Shown here in pieces: positions 7,765 through 17,227 of a stretch of 64,000 bases of DNA. This DNA is from Sphingobium trunci. GTDB lineage: Bacteria; Pseudomonadota; Alphaproteobacteria; Sphingomonadales; Sphingomonadaceae. The notes under the pieces were generated by a model that did no database searches, had not been told where the DNA came from, and was given only the letters and a program-made list of their open reading frames with translations. The DNA lies in contig NZ_JAKUJY010000003.1 in the NCBI RefSeq assembly GCF_022664535.1, positions 186,001-250,000 on the forward strand, written 5' to 3'. Both the position numbers and the translations under genes were made by a program. Positions within the stretch are counted from its first letter, which is position 1, and the number at the start of each line of letters is the position of its first letter.

Positions 7765-10389
7765 TCATTTGGGCAGGGAAACGGCCCGAGAGATGCTGTA
7801 GCTCGCCTTCTGGCCCTGGGTCGTTTCGCCGGGCTGGCCGCTGCCTATGTCGAGTTGGTAAGTCCCCGGTATCAGGCCGCGATCGCCCGCCCTGCTGACG
7901 AAGCTGAGGTCGCGGGGCGAGAGGATGAATTCGACCGGCCTTTCCTCGCCGGGTTTGAGCGTGACCAGCTGGAACCCGCGCAGGGCGGTTCGGGGCGCGC
8001 CCTCGAAACGGGGCGGCGTGATGTAGAGCTGGGCGACGTCGTCCCCTGTCCGCGAGCCGGTGTTCGTGACCGTCGTGCGCACGCGCAGGCCATTTTCGGC
8101 CGCGCCGTTCAGCGGTTCGACCGACAGCGGCGCATAGCGGAAGCTGGTGTAGCTGAGGCCGTAGCCGAAGGGATAGACCGGCTTCCCCTTGAAATAGCGG
8201 TAGGTGCGGCCATCCATGCTGTAGTCGGTAAAGGGAGGGAGATCCTCGACGCCCTTGTAGAAAGTGACCGGCAGGCGGCCGCCGGGGTCGGCCTTGCCCG
8301 ACAGGATGTTGCCCACCGCAAGGCCGCCCGACTGGCCGGGATACCAGGCCTCGACGATGGCGGAGGCATTGTCCTTCGCCCAGGACAGGTCGATGGCGCT
8401 GCCGTTCATCGCCACGACGATCAAAGGTTTGCCCAGCGCCCTGGCCTTTTCCAGGAAGGCGCGCTGGTCGGCGGGCAGGTCCAGCGTCGTCTTGTCGCCG
8501 CCGGAAAAGCCCTCCACCTTGACCGGCATTTCCTCGCCCTCCAGATCGGAGGTCAGGCCGACGACGGCGACGACGACATCGGCATCCCTCGTTCCCGCCG
8601 CCAGATCGCGGTCGAGGTCGTCGGTGACGCGTTTCCAGAAAATCGCGGGATTGGTGGAGACGCCGCTTTCGGCCTGCAGGCGGATCGCAAGACGGTCCCC
8701 CCTGGTCAGGCGGAGCTGTGTCATCTGGAGCGGTTCGGCCCAGCGCGAATAGTCCCGCGCGGAAAGGACTGGCTTGCCGTTCAGCGACAATTCTCCCTTC
8801 ACGCCGGTCAGGGCGAGGCGATAAAGGCCGGTTTCCGGCGCGACCAGATAGCCGGTCCACAGGATGCTGTGCCGGTCGGACACCTGCCGATATTCGGCCG
8901 CGCTGGAAAGGAGGCTGGGTTCGGTGCGCGTCAGCACCGGCTTTGCCGCGAACCCGTTCTGGCCGGTGGCGTTGAAATATTGCGCCATGATCCCGGCCTT
9001 GCCGTCGGGCGTCCGCAGCGCGCTTCCCGGCACCAGATCGCCATCGGTGATCGAGGGGCTGAAGGGGATGAGGGTGATCGCGCTTCCGGGCATGGCCTGT
9101 TTCAGGCCATCGGCGACGGATATGGGCGGGGCGCTCCTGGCCGAGGAATAATTGCCCCGCAGCACGCGGGTCGCATCGGCCAGCGGCCCGGCAAGCGCGA
9201 TGCGCGTGCCCGGTTTCAGCGGCAGGACGCCGTCATTCTTGAGCAGGACGAGGCTCTTTTCGGCGGTGGTGAGCGCCAGCGTGCCATGGTCGCGCGTTCC
9301 GATCGCGCCGGGCGGAGTGGCATCGGCCTTGCGCGCCGACAGGCCCGGAAGGTCGCCATTGCGGTAGCGCGCGGAAAAGAGGCGGACCAGCGCGGTGTCG
9401 ATATCCCCCATGCTGATATGGCCGCGCGCCAGCGATTCCCTGTAGCGATCGCCCAGATCCTTACGGCCGCCCAGCGTGGCGGTGTTGCATTCATTGTCCA
9501 CGCCATATTTCAGCGCCACCGCCACGCCGGTGGCGGCGTCGGGCGCATATTTGTGATGATCGTAGATGTCGACCACGGCATCGCAGTCCGACACCACATA
9601 GCCCGTAAAGCCCCAGGCGCCGCGCAGATAGTCCTGAAGCAGCATATGGCTGCCGCAGGCCGGTTGCCCGTCCACGCGATTATAGGCGCACATGATCGAT
9701 CCGGCCTTGCCCTCCACGATCGCGGCGCGGAAGGCGGGAAGATAGCTGTCCTCCAGATCGTGCGGCGTCGGGAAGATATTGTCGACATGGCGGCTGGGTT
9801 CGGGACCGCTATGGACCGCGAAATGTTTGGGGGTGGCGACGACCTGGGGCAGTTCGGGATCTGCGCCCTGTATCCCCTGGATGAAGGCGACGCCGATATG
9901 CGCGGTCAGATAGGGGTCTTCGCCATAGGTTTCCTGCCCCCGGCCCCAGCGCGGATCGCGGAACAGGTTGATGTTGGGCGACCAGGTGTCCAGTCCGGTA
10001 CCGATGCTGCCGAGATGGCCCGTCTGGCGGCCCAGCGTATGGAGCGCCCGCACCTCCGTGCTGATGGTGGCGGCGACCTGCTTGACGAGGGGGGCGTCGA
10101 AAGTGGCCGCGAGACCGATCGGTTCGGGGAAATTGGTGGTGGGGACGGCACCGATCGCGCCATGCAGGGATTCGGTCCACCAATTATAGGCGGGGATGCC
10201 AAGCCGCGGGATCGCGGGCGCGACATTCAGAAGCTGCGCGACCTTTTCATCCAGCGTGAGTTGATCGACGATGGCCCGCGCCTTGCCGTCGGCTTCGGCC
10301 CGGATGTCCGCCGTCTGCGCATAGGCTGTGGCGGACGTCGTCATCAACAGCATCGCGCAGGCCGCGCGCATGACGAAAGAGGCCGTCAT
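7765..10389 (-). CDS. GH3 family glycosidase with PA14 domain (beta-xylosidase/beta-glucosidase type)
   Basis: 874 residues with a cleaved signal peptide ending near TAYAQ (residue 25). The TIM-barrel domain (about 35-370) contains the GH3 landmarks GIPAYNWWTESLHG, RDPRWGRGQETYGEDP and the nucleophile Asp268 in VVSDCDAV. The alpha/beta sandwich domain begins near ALAGPLADATRVLRGNY. A PA14 carbohydrate-binding insertion lies at about 455-600 (GIMAQYFNATGQNG). A C-terminal fibronectin-III-like domain ends the protein. The SDC rather than SDW motif and the NWWTESLHG signature resemble bacterial beta-xylosidases. It likely acts in the periplasm on xylo- or gluco-oligosaccharides. It sits between a GH43 gene upstream (127-base gap) and the esterase downstream, all in one direction. 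Confidence 0.92.
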   Translation of the reverse strand: MTASFVMRAACAMLLMTTSATAYAQTADIRAEADGKARAIVDQLTLDEKVAQLLNVAPAIPRLGIPAYNWWTESLHGAIGAVPTTNFPEPIGLAATFDAPLVKQVAATISTEVRALHTLGRQTGHLGSIGTGLDTWSPNINLFRDPRWGRGQETYGEDPYLTAHIGVAFIQGIQGADPELPQVVATPKHFAVHSGPEPSRHVDNIFPTPHDLEDSYLPAFRAAIVEGKAGSIMCAYNRVDGQPACGSHMLLQDYLRGAWGFTGYVVSDCDAVVDIYDHHKYAPDAATGVAVALKYGVDNECNTATLGGRKDLGDRYRESLARGHISMGDIDTALVRLFSARYRNGDLPGLSARKADATPPGAIGTRDHGTLALTTAEKSLVLLKNDGVLPLKPGTRIALAGPLADATRVLRGNYSSARSAPPISVADGLKQAMPGSAITLIPFSPSITDGDLVPGSALRTPDGKAGIMAQYFNATGQNGFAAKPVLTRTEPSLLSSAAEYRQVSDRHSILWTGYLVAPETGLYRLALTGVKGELSLNGKPVLSARDYSRWAEPLQMTQLRLTRGDRLAIRLQAESGVSTNPAIFWKRVTDDLDRDLAAGTRDADVVVAVVGLTSDLEGEEMPVKVEGFSGGDKTTLDLPADQRAFLEKARALGKPLIVVAMNGSAIDLSWAKDNASAIVEAWYPGQSGGLAVGNILSGKADPGGRLPVTFYKGVEDLPPFTDYSMDGRTYRYFKGKPVYPFGYGLSYTSFRYAPLSVEPLNGAAENGLRVRTTVTNTGSRTGDDVAQLYITPPRFEGAPRTALRGFQLVTLKPGEERPVEFILSPRDLSFVSRAGDRGLIPGTYQLDIGSGQPGETTQGQKASYSISRAVSLPK

Positions 10390-10516
10390 CCTTCTCTCCT
10401 GGTTCAGTCGTTATTGGCGTGTTTTTTAGTTATTTTTTGCTGCGGAGAGGCTCCAGTTTGAAGTCACCCTGCGATGATGGCCACGCGGACATGGCGTCGA
10501 TCCGCGACGGCCATTG

Positions 10517-11647
10517 TCATTGCGAACCCGTGGACTTGGATTTTTTCGTGACGAAAGGATTGATCGTCTGGATAGTGCCGTCAGTACGGTAGTGAAGTTC
10601 CGTCACCTTCACATTGCGCAGGCGCGTCTGTCCCGACAACTGGCTGTCGGCGTAGAAAAGCCACCAGCGTCCATTCCATTCGACGATGGAATGATGCGTC
10701 GTCCATCCTTCCACAGGCTCCAGGATGCGGTCCTTGTAGGTGAAGGGACCATAGGGCGAGTCCCCGATGGCGTAGACCAGATAATGGGTGTCGCCGGTCG
10801 AATAGCTGAAATAATATTTGCCCTTATATTTATGCATCCATGACGCCTCGAAGAAACGGCGGTCATGGTCGCCGCCCAGCAGCGGCTTGCCCTTCTCATC
10901 GAGGATCTGGATAGGCCGGGGCGTTTCGGCGAATTGCAGCATGTCGCCGCTCATTTTCGCGACGCGGGGCTGGAGCGCGGGCTTGTCGTCCTGGCCAAGG
11001 TCGGTCTTCGATCCGTTGGGATCATATTGGCCGTCGATGTTGCGCTGAAGCTGGCCACCCCAGATGCCGCCGAAATACATGTAGCTGGCGCCGTCGTCAT
11101 CGGTGAAGACGGCGGGGTCGATCGAATAGCTGCCCTTGATCGGCTGCGGCTGCGCCTTGAAGGGGCCCATCGGGTCCTTCGACGTCGCGACGCCGATGCG
11201 GAAGGCGCCCGATTTGTCCTTGGCCGGGAAATAGAGATAATAGGTGCCGTCCTTATGGGCGGCGTCGGGCGCCCACATCTGCTTGTCCGCCCAGGGCACG
11301 TCCTTGACGTCGAGCGCGACGGGGCCGACCGTCACCGGGCCGCCGATCCTGTCCATCGCCAGGATGCGATAGTCGCGCATTTCGAAATGGCCGCCCAGAT
11401 CGTCTTCGGGCGTGGGACCGTCAATGTCGTGGCTGGGATAGACGTAGATCTTCCCGTTCCAGACATGGGCCGACGGGTCGGCGGTGTAGATGTCCCTGAC
11501 CAGCGGCTGCGAGAGATATTCGGACGCGTCGCGCTTCGCTCCCTTCGCCGGTTGCGCTTCGTTCGACGGCTGGGACTGCTGGCATCCGGTCGCGAGCAAT
11601 GCGATGGCAAGCGGCAGGGCTTCAAGTGCGCGCAACTTCATGGGCAT
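10517..11647 (-). CDS. GH43 family lipoprotein glycosidase (arabinofuranosidase/beta-xylosidase type)
   Basis: This 376-residue protein has a lipoprotein signal with lipobox ATGC, cysteine 22. GAGGAAC precedes ATG 11647. It is a single five-bladed propeller of family GH43. The likely general base aspartate is in YTADPSAHV, the pKa-modulating aspartate in SIDPAVFTDDDG, and the general acid glutamate in RRFFEASWMHKY. There is no extra binding domain. It would act on arabinoxylan or xylo-oligosaccharides at the membrane surface. A LacI-type operator at 11675-11688 overlaps its probable promoter. It heads a same-strand run GH43-GH3-esterase. Substrate specificity within GH43 (arabinose or xylose) is not decided by the sequence. 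Confidence 0.88.
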   Translation of the reverse strand: MPMKLRALEALPLAIALLATGCQQSQPSNEAQPAKGAKRDASEYLSQPLVRDIYTADPSAHVWNGKIYVYPSHDIDGPTPEDDLGGHFEMRDYRILAMDRIGGPVTVGPVALDVKDVPWADKQMWAPDAAHKDGTYYLYFPAKDKSGAFRIGVATSKDPMGPFKAQPQPIKGSYSIDPAVFTDDDGASYMYFGGIWGGQLQRNIDGQYDPNGSKTDLGQDDKPALQPRVAKMSGDMLQFAETPRPIQILDEKGKPLLGGDHDRRFFEASWMHKYKGKYYFSYSTGDTHYLVYAIGDSPYGPFTYKDRILEPVEGWTTHHSIVEWNGRWWLFYADSQLSGQTRLRNVKVTELHYRTDGTIQTINPFVTKKSKSTGSQ

Positions 11648-11674
11648 GCTGTTCCTCTCTCGTTATTGTGTCGA

Positions 11675-11688
11675 AGATAGCGCTACCA
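11675..11688. promoter_or_regulatory. LacI-type operator, TGGTAGCGCTATC motif, site 1
   Basis: The minus strand reads TGGTAGCGCTATCT, 28 bases before the GH43 start. The core TAGCGCTA is a perfect palindrome. The 13-mer TGGTAGCGCTATC recurs exactly at 16414. From memory it resembles the XylR operator of Caulobacter (TGTTAGCGCTACCA). Confidence 0.65.
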
Positions 11689-11747
11689 TCTAGCCAACGC
11701 AATCTTGTAGGACAAATAATATCGCCGGTGAGCCGGGCTGCGAACCG

Positions 11748-13292
11748 TCAAACCGGTTGCAGTCCATGCATCACGATCCTGTCGATCAGGTCGCGGTGCC
11801 GCGGCAGGCCCGTGCGCAGCTTTGCCGTCAGGGCCGCATTTTCCCGCCTTGCCCGTTCGGCCAGATGGGCGTCGCGCGCCAGAGCGTGGCGGTCGACCTG
11901 CGTCCGGTAACCCATGCCGTAGAGCACATATTGATAGCTCGCTGCCGGGAACACCTCCTCTACCCGGTCGAACTCGTCGAGGAACCAGGGCGACTGGTAG
12001 CGCCAGAGCAGCATCAATTCCTTCAGCCGGTCGGGGATGCTTTCCTTGCGTATATTGTCGCGCCAGAAGTCGCTGTCGGTGCGTCTGGTCAGCACATAAT
12101 GGAGCTTCAGGAAATCGATGATCCGGCCCCAGCGATAATGGGTCGTGGCATTGAAACGGGATGCGATGATGTCCATCACTTCGCGGCAGGCGGGCATCTG
12201 TTCGGCGATGATCTTGGCCGACAGTTCGATGAGCACGATGGCCGAGGCTTCGAGCGGTTCTAGGAAACCGGCGGCAAGGCCCACGGCCACGCAATTGCCC
12301 TTCCAGAAGGTCTCGCGATGGCCGGAACGGATGGAGATTTTCCGGGCATGGAGGCCATCCGCCAGGGGACCGATATAGGCGCGCAGCTCGCGCTCCGCCT
12401 CTTCGTCGGAAATATGGCTGCTGGAATAGACATGGCCGATGCCCCGGCGGGTCGGCAGGCCGATGTCCCAGACCCAGCCAGCGCTTTGCGCGGTCGAGAT
12501 GGTGTGCGACGCCATCGGGCTGTCGGGCCGCTCATAGGGCACCTGCATCGCCAGCGCAGTGTCGCAGAACAGCACGTCGTCGCAATCGCGGAAAGGCACC
12601 TGCATCGCGCCCTCGATCAGCAGTGCCTTGAACCCGGTGCAATCGACGAACAGGTCGCCCTGGATCTCGCCGGCCTGGGTGGTGCGGACGGCGCGGATGT
12701 CGCCATCCTCCTTCATCAGCACCTGCTCCACATCGGCAAGGACGTGGCGCACGGCCAGCTTTTCACAGCAATGGCGTTGCAGGAAGGGCGCGAACTTGCC
12801 CGCGTCCAGATGATAGGCGTAATTGGCAAGCGCATCATATTCGGCTGTCGCGATCGTCTTGGGCGCGAGGCCCTCGTCGCAGATCCGGCCCTGCGCGCAG
12901 ACGCTGTCGCAGAAGCTTTCGCCATCATCCCGGGCGAGCCAGTGGGGCGCCAGGTTCACCTGTCCGAAATTCTGCGGCAGCATCAGCGGATGATAATAGC
13001 CGTCGCCGGGGTCTCCCGTCGTCCAGCGGGCGAAGCGCGCGCCCTGTTTGAAGGCGGCGTCGCATTCGCGGAAAAGATCGGTTTCGGAAACGCCCATGCG
13101 CGACAGGGTCGTGCGCAGCGTCGGCCAGGTGCCTTCACCGACGCCGATGATGGGAGTGTTGGGGGATTCGACCAGCGTCACGGTGAAGCCGTTGTCGATG
13201 CGGCTGCGATGACGGGCGGCGATGATGCCCGCGGTCAGCCATCCGGCGGTTCCGCCGCCGACGATCACGATATTGCGGACGGGATGCACCAT
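11748..13292 (-). CDS. Flavin-dependent halogenase, tryptophan-halogenase family
   Basis: 514 residues. The FAD-binding motif GGGTAGW lies at residues 12-18. The catalytic lysine expected to form the haloamine is Lys82 in AAFKQGARF. The diagnostic W-x-W-x-I motif appears as GWVWDIGLP (Trp273 and Trp275). A conserved LEPLEAS segment at 344-350 carries the glutamates expected near the substrate. These features distinguish halogenases from other flavin monooxygenases. The enzyme needs reduced FAD from a separate reductase, and none lies nearby. It sits 75 bases after a TonB-dependent receptor in the same direction. Related enzymes encoded beside TonB receptors in Brevundimonas and Xanthomonas halogenate indole in vitro, but their natural substrates are unknown. 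The function here is likewise open. Confidence 0.9.
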   Translation of the reverse strand: MVHPVRNIVIVGGGTAGWLTAGIIAARHRSRIDNGFTVTLVESPNTPIIGVGEGTWPTLRTTLSRMGVSETDLFRECDAAFKQGARFARWTTGDPGDGYYHPLMLPQNFGQVNLAPHWLARDDGESFCDSVCAQGRICDEGLAPKTIATAEYDALANYAYHLDAGKFAPFLQRHCCEKLAVRHVLADVEQVLMKEDGDIRAVRTTQAGEIQGDLFVDCTGFKALLIEGAMQVPFRDCDDVLFCDTALAMQVPYERPDSPMASHTISTAQSAGWVWDIGLPTRRGIGHVYSSSHISDEEAERELRAYIGPLADGLHARKISIRSGHRETFWKGNCVAVGLAAGFLEPLEASAIVLIELSAKIIAEQMPACREVMDIIASRFNATTHYRWGRIIDFLKLHYVLTRRTDSDFWRDNIRKESIPDRLKELMLLWRYQSPWFLDEFDRVEEVFPAASYQYVLYGMGYRTQVDRHALARDAHLAERARRENAALTAKLRTGLPRHRDLIDRIVMHGLQPV

Positions 13293-13367
13293 GTCGGAAC
13301 CCAGGAAAAGGGAAGGGCGTGAAAAGGGAAGGGACGCCGATCGGCATCCCTTCCAGGGCGAGAAGCG

Positions 13368-16262
13368 TCAGAAGCGGTAACGGACACCGGCGGTAAAGCG
13401 CCGGCCATAGCCATAGACATCCAGCAACTGGTTGCTGAAGCGGCCATGGGTACTCAAGGTTTCATTGGTGATGTTGAGCGCTTCGCCGAAGACGCTGAAC
13501 TGATCGGTCAGCCTGATGTTGGTGCTGAGGTCGATCTGGAGGCTGGAGTTGACGAATGTCGGCTCCGCTCCGAACAGCGAGTTGTTCTGCGCCTGACCGA
13601 ACTGGAGCAGATATTTGTCGCGCCAGTTCACCGCCGTGCGGAACTCGAAGCCGTTCTTGTCATAGAAGGCCACGAGGTTCGCGGAATTGGCGAGGCCGGT
13701 CACGGCAAAGCCGCTGGTCGACAGGTCGTTGCGGTCATAGGGCTTGTTGGTTTCGACGAAGGTGGCGTTGGCGTTGAAGCCGAAGCCGCTGTCCCCGAAC
13801 ACGTGCTGCCATGCGAGTTCGACGCCCTTGACCGTGGCTTCCGGACCGTTGACCCGCTGCGACACGGTGAAGACCGCGGGCTGCCCCGTCGATGGATCGA
13901 TCACATTGTTGATGGTCTGGCGCTGCGTGCCCGCGACGATGAAGTTGGACACATCCTTGATGAAGAAATTCACCGCGGCATAGGAGTTACGCTGATAATA
14001 CCATTCCGCCGCCAGGTCGAAATTGTCCGCCAGATAGGGTTTGAGCGCCGGGTTGCCGCCAGTGGCGGTCAGCGCGCCGACGCGCTGGCCGCTGCCCACG
14101 TTGAGGACCGGGGTCAACGTGTTGAGCGCCGGACGGGTCAGCGTGCGCGAGGCGTCGAAGCGCAGGTGGAGATTGGGCGTCAGTTCCAGCTTCATGTCCA
14201 GCGCGGGCAGGAAGTAGGAATAGCTACTGCTGGTAGAGACCGGCTGGGCGTCGGTGAAGGCCACCGTCAGCAAGGTCGGGTCAGCCTGGCTGCCGACGAT
14301 GGAGACGGGCAGGCGGCCGATGCCGGTCGAGATGACCTTGGTGATTTCTTCGCGGGCACCGGCGTTGAAGTGGAAGGGCATTCCCGCGATTTCGGTTTTG
14401 AAACTCGCGCTGATCCAGGCGGACCAGCTCTTTTCCAGGATGTTCTGCACCGAACCGGGATCCAGCGCGAGATCCAGGGTCCCGTTGAAGCCGGTGCAAC
14501 AGCCATTATTATATCCCGGCGTCGCGGTCGGCCCCTTCCAGAGGCTTTCCAGATACTGCTGGTATGCGCGGGCGTCATAGTTGAGCAGCACAGGTGGCAG
14601 GTTGCCCTTGAAGCCGGGAATCCAGTTGCCGGTGCCGATCGTGCCCTGGATCAGGCTCGCCGGAATGGGGACGCCGCTGGTGCGGCCCGAGGGCGCGCCG
14701 TAACCGGCATAGGCCTGCCAGTAATTGTTGGCGAAGGTGTTGCGGTTCTCCAGGGAGAATTCATCCTCCATGTAGCGGCCGCCGATCTTCACCGTCAGAT
14801 CGTCCTGCTTCCAGGTTGCGCCCAGGCGGAACTGCTTGATCTCGTCGCTGTTCTTCTGCGCCATGCGCACCGTGACATGCGAACCGAGAATGGCCTGATC
14901 GGTCCAGCGCGCCTGGTTGCCGTTGGGGCCATAGGTGGTGAGTTCCGGGAAGGCGTTGCTGCTGTTGCCGGTCACCCGCACGCCCAGCGTGGTGCCGAGC
15001 AGGCCGCCATAGCCGATGTCGGCGCCTTCGCTGCTGACCTGGCCGTCCGGATTGAGGCGACTCTTGGAATAGCTGGCGTCCGCGTCGATCGTGAGATTTT
15101 CAGTCGCTTCCCACTTGACGTTCGCGCCGACCTGGTTGGTTTCCAGGATATTCTTGTCGGTGCCCGCCGTGAAATCGGTCGGTGAACCCGCCTGGAGGAA
15201 GTTCACGGTGGTGCCGTTGCTGTCCAGTTCGACATTGCGCAAGTCGCCCTGGTTGAACCAGATGCCGAAACCGGCAATGTCGGTGACGACCTTCTGGCGC
15301 GAATAATTGTCGTCGATCGTCAGCACGACGTCGTCGGACGGCTGCCACTGGAAAGCGATGCGGCCGTCGATGCGCTCATCCTTGGTATAGCGCTGGTCGG
15401 CGCCATATTGCTGCTGATACCAGCCGTTGATGCTTTTCCGGTCGGACGGTGCCGCCGTGGCGTCGTCCGACGGGTTGCACGTCGTCGCGGTCGATCCAGC
15501 GATCTGGCAGGGCGCGAATTTGCCACCCTGCCAGCCCGAGACATAGACGCGATTGGTCTGCGTGTCGCGGCGGGTATAGATGGCATCGACCAATATGCCC
15601 ATCGTGTCGTCGGCGAAGGTGGTGCTGAACAGGCCGCCGACGGTCGGAACGATCTTGCCCGATTCATCCTGGATCGAGCCTGAAGCGCTCATCGCCACGC
15701 GGGTGCCCGGCTTGTCGAACGGCTTGGGATAGGAGATATTGAGCGTCGCGCCGATCGAACTGCTGGAAAGCGAAACGTCCGGTGTCTTGAATACGGCCAG
15801 CTGCCCTACAAAGTCGGCGCCGACCGTGGTGAAGTCGACCGAACGGCCGCCCGAAGCCGTCGAGATACGGCGGCCGTCGACCAGCGTTTCGTTGAAGTCG
15901 CCGCCGAAGCCGCGAACCGATATTCCCTGCGGTTCGCCACGCGAACCCGAACGCTGGATGGAGACACCGGGCAGACGCTGGAGCGAAGCCGCGACGTTGG
16001 AGTCCGGAAACTTGCCGATATCTTCCGAGGAAATGACGTCGACTACGCCGGACGATTCGCGTTTGATGTCGAGATTGCGCTGCAGCGAACCGCGAATGCC
16101 GGTGACGATGATATCGGCATTGCTGGCCGGATCGGTGGCGACGCCCTGTGCCGCATCCTGCGCGCCGGCGGGAACGGCGACGGCCAGAACCAGCAGACTT
16201 GCCGTGGCGGCAAGCGCGGCACGTCCGCGCACGCTTCCCTCTTTTGTCAATCTGTACTTCAT
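13368..16262 (-). CDS. TonB-dependent receptor, large Caulobacter/Xanthomonas-type (carbohydrate class)
   Basis: 964 residues with a signal peptide ending at PAGAQ (about residue 35). A plug domain follows with DIIVTGIRGSLQRNLDIKR, ISSEDIGKFPDSNVAASLQR and LPGVSIQR, the hallmark of the Xanthomonas-Caulobacter receptor subfamily. The C-terminal barrel ends RFTAGVRYRF, with terminal phenylalanine. This subfamily mostly imports oligosaccharides or other complex nutrients rather than iron. The halogenase gene follows in the same direction. SapC and a cupin gene diverge from the same 278-base intergenic region, which holds a LacI-type sugar operator. Import of a plant oligosaccharide or glycoside is therefore likely. 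Confidence 0.92.
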   Translation of the reverse strand: MKYRLTKEGSVRGRAALAATASLLVLAVAVPAGAQDAAQGVATDPASNADIIVTGIRGSLQRNLDIKRESSGVVDVISSEDIGKFPDSNVAASLQRLPGVSIQRSGSRGEPQGISVRGFGGDFNETLVDGRRISTASGGRSVDFTTVGADFVGQLAVFKTPDVSLSSSSIGATLNISYPKPFDKPGTRVAMSASGSIQDESGKIVPTVGGLFSTTFADDTMGILVDAIYTRRDTQTNRVYVSGWQGGKFAPCQIAGSTATTCNPSDDATAAPSDRKSINGWYQQQYGADQRYTKDERIDGRIAFQWQPSDDVVLTIDDNYSRQKVVTDIAGFGIWFNQGDLRNVELDSNGTTVNFLQAGSPTDFTAGTDKNILETNQVGANVKWEATENLTIDADASYSKSRLNPDGQVSSEGADIGYGGLLGTTLGVRVTGNSSNAFPELTTYGPNGNQARWTDQAILGSHVTVRMAQKNSDEIKQFRLGATWKQDDLTVKIGGRYMEDEFSLENRNTFANNYWQAYAGYGAPSGRTSGVPIPASLIQGTIGTGNWIPGFKGNLPPVLLNYDARAYQQYLESLWKGPTATPGYNNGCCTGFNGTLDLALDPGSVQNILEKSWSAWISASFKTEIAGMPFHFNAGAREEITKVISTGIGRLPVSIVGSQADPTLLTVAFTDAQPVSTSSSYSYFLPALDMKLELTPNLHLRFDASRTLTRPALNTLTPVLNVGSGQRVGALTATGGNPALKPYLADNFDLAAEWYYQRNSYAAVNFFIKDVSNFIVAGTQRQTINNVIDPSTGQPAVFTVSQRVNGPEATVKGVELAWQHVFGDSGFGFNANATFVETNKPYDRNDLSTSGFAVTGLANSANLVAFYDKNGFEFRTAVNWRDKYLLQFGQAQNNSLFGAEPTFVNSSLQIDLSTNIRLTDQFSVFGEALNITNETLSTHGRFSNQLLDVYGYGRRFTAGVRYRF

Positions 16263-16413
16263 GATCCTCCCCTTGTTCAGACAATATCTCGCCCGAACGC
16301 CGGGACACTATCGCCCCGGCGATCATGTTTTCCTGATCTGAAGTGATTTTTTCTCCGCCATCCTTGCGGACTTACATCATCCTCACCCAGGTCTTCTTTT
16401 CTTCTATGGAAAA

Positions 16414-16427
16414 TGGTAGCGCTATCG
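16414..16427. promoter_or_regulatory. LacI-type operator, TGGTAGCGCTATC motif, site 2
   Basis: TGGTAGCGCTATCG lies in the divergent region between the TonB receptor (starts 16262, minus) and SapC (starts 16541, plus). It shares 13 identical bases with site 1. Its position suits joint control of both arms of the halogenase/SapC/cupin module. Nothing else was recognised in 16263-16540. Confidence 0.65.
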
Positions 16428-16540
16428 AAATCATGGATCAAGCTAAATTGTAGGTGTAATCAAGATCGGCACGGAATGCTGCGACAGTCCGCACAGGCCA
16501 TATTGCCGGCGATGTTCACGCAAACAGGAGCGGAGGGGGT

Positions 16541-17224
16541 ATGGACCAGATGGAATTGCTGAACAGCGAGGTTCACGCGACGTTACGGATGCGCCCCTCC
16601 GCTCAGAATCCGGGGCCGTTCGTGCGCCTCGTCATCAGCGAATTTCCTGCCGCGGCGGTCGCCTGTCCCTTGCTGTTTTCCAAGCATCCGGAAACGGGCG
16701 CCTTTTATGCGGGGGCACTGAGAGGGTTCAAAATCGGCGAATCACTGACGGATTCGCCTGACGGCCTGCCCGCATTCCGGCCTCTGGAAGCGATCCGCGA
16801 GGGATTCTTCGCTTCAGGCGAGAATATTGCGATCGATCGGGCGAGCGGACGCTTCGCCACGGAGGAGGGCGAAGCGCTGTTCGATGCGCAGGGCGCGCCG
16901 ACGGCCGCGCTCCAGGCCGTGCAGAAGGCGCTGGGCCGCCTGATGGCCGGGGCGGAAGCGACCGACGCCTTCATTGCAGACCTGCTGGCCCATCGCCTGA
17001 TAGAGCCGATCGACATCGCACTGAACTTCGACGATGGGGAGCGGCTGCGGCTTGACGGGCTCTACACCGTCAGCCTCGATGCGCTGGGGGAACTGGACGA
17101 TGCGGCGGCAATCAGCCTCTTTCGTTCCGGGCACATGCAATGGGCCTATGCGATGATCGGGTCGCTCCAGCATATTGCGCTCATGGCACGCCGCCGCAAC
17201 GAGCGGCTGGCCTCGCCGGTCTGA
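16541..17224 (+). CDS. SapC family protein
   Basis: 227 residues without signal peptide or membrane helix. The pattern VACPLLFSKHPETGAFYAGALRGFKIGE and a later FFASGENIAIDRASGRF match the SapC family (first named from Campylobacter surface-layer genes, biochemical role unknown). ATG 16541 is preceded by GGAGGGGG; the ATG at codon 4 is an alternative. It is followed by the cupin gene after 3 bases, so the two form an operon. SapC, JmjC-like cupin, flavin halogenase and TonB receptor recur together in sphingomonads and Caulobacter. A shared cytoplasmic function acting on an imported compound is inferred, but no activity is known. Confidence 0.85.
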   Translation: MDQMELLNSEVHATLRMRPSAQNPGPFVRLVISEFPAAAVACPLLFSKHPETGAFYAGALRGFKIGESLTDSPDGLPAFRPLEAIREGFFASGENIAIDRASGRFATEEGEALFDAQGAPTAALQAVQKALGRLMAGAEATDAFIADLLAHRLIEPIDIALNFDDGERLRLDGLYTVSLDALGELDDAAAISLFRSGHMQWAYAMIGSLQHIALMARRRNERLASPV

Positions 17225-17227
17225 ACC

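Noticed and set aside
7504..10461. 985-residue open frame on the plus strand opposite the GH3 gene
   Set aside because: It is the antisense shadow of a clear GH3 enzyme. The translation is arginine- and glycine-rich and shows no domain, as expected from high-GC codon bias.
11748..13292. Halogenase as part of an antibiotic biosynthesis cluster
   Set aside because: No peptide synthetase, polyketide synthase or other secondary-metabolite genes are near. All neighbours are receptor, SapC, cupin or carbohydrate genes.
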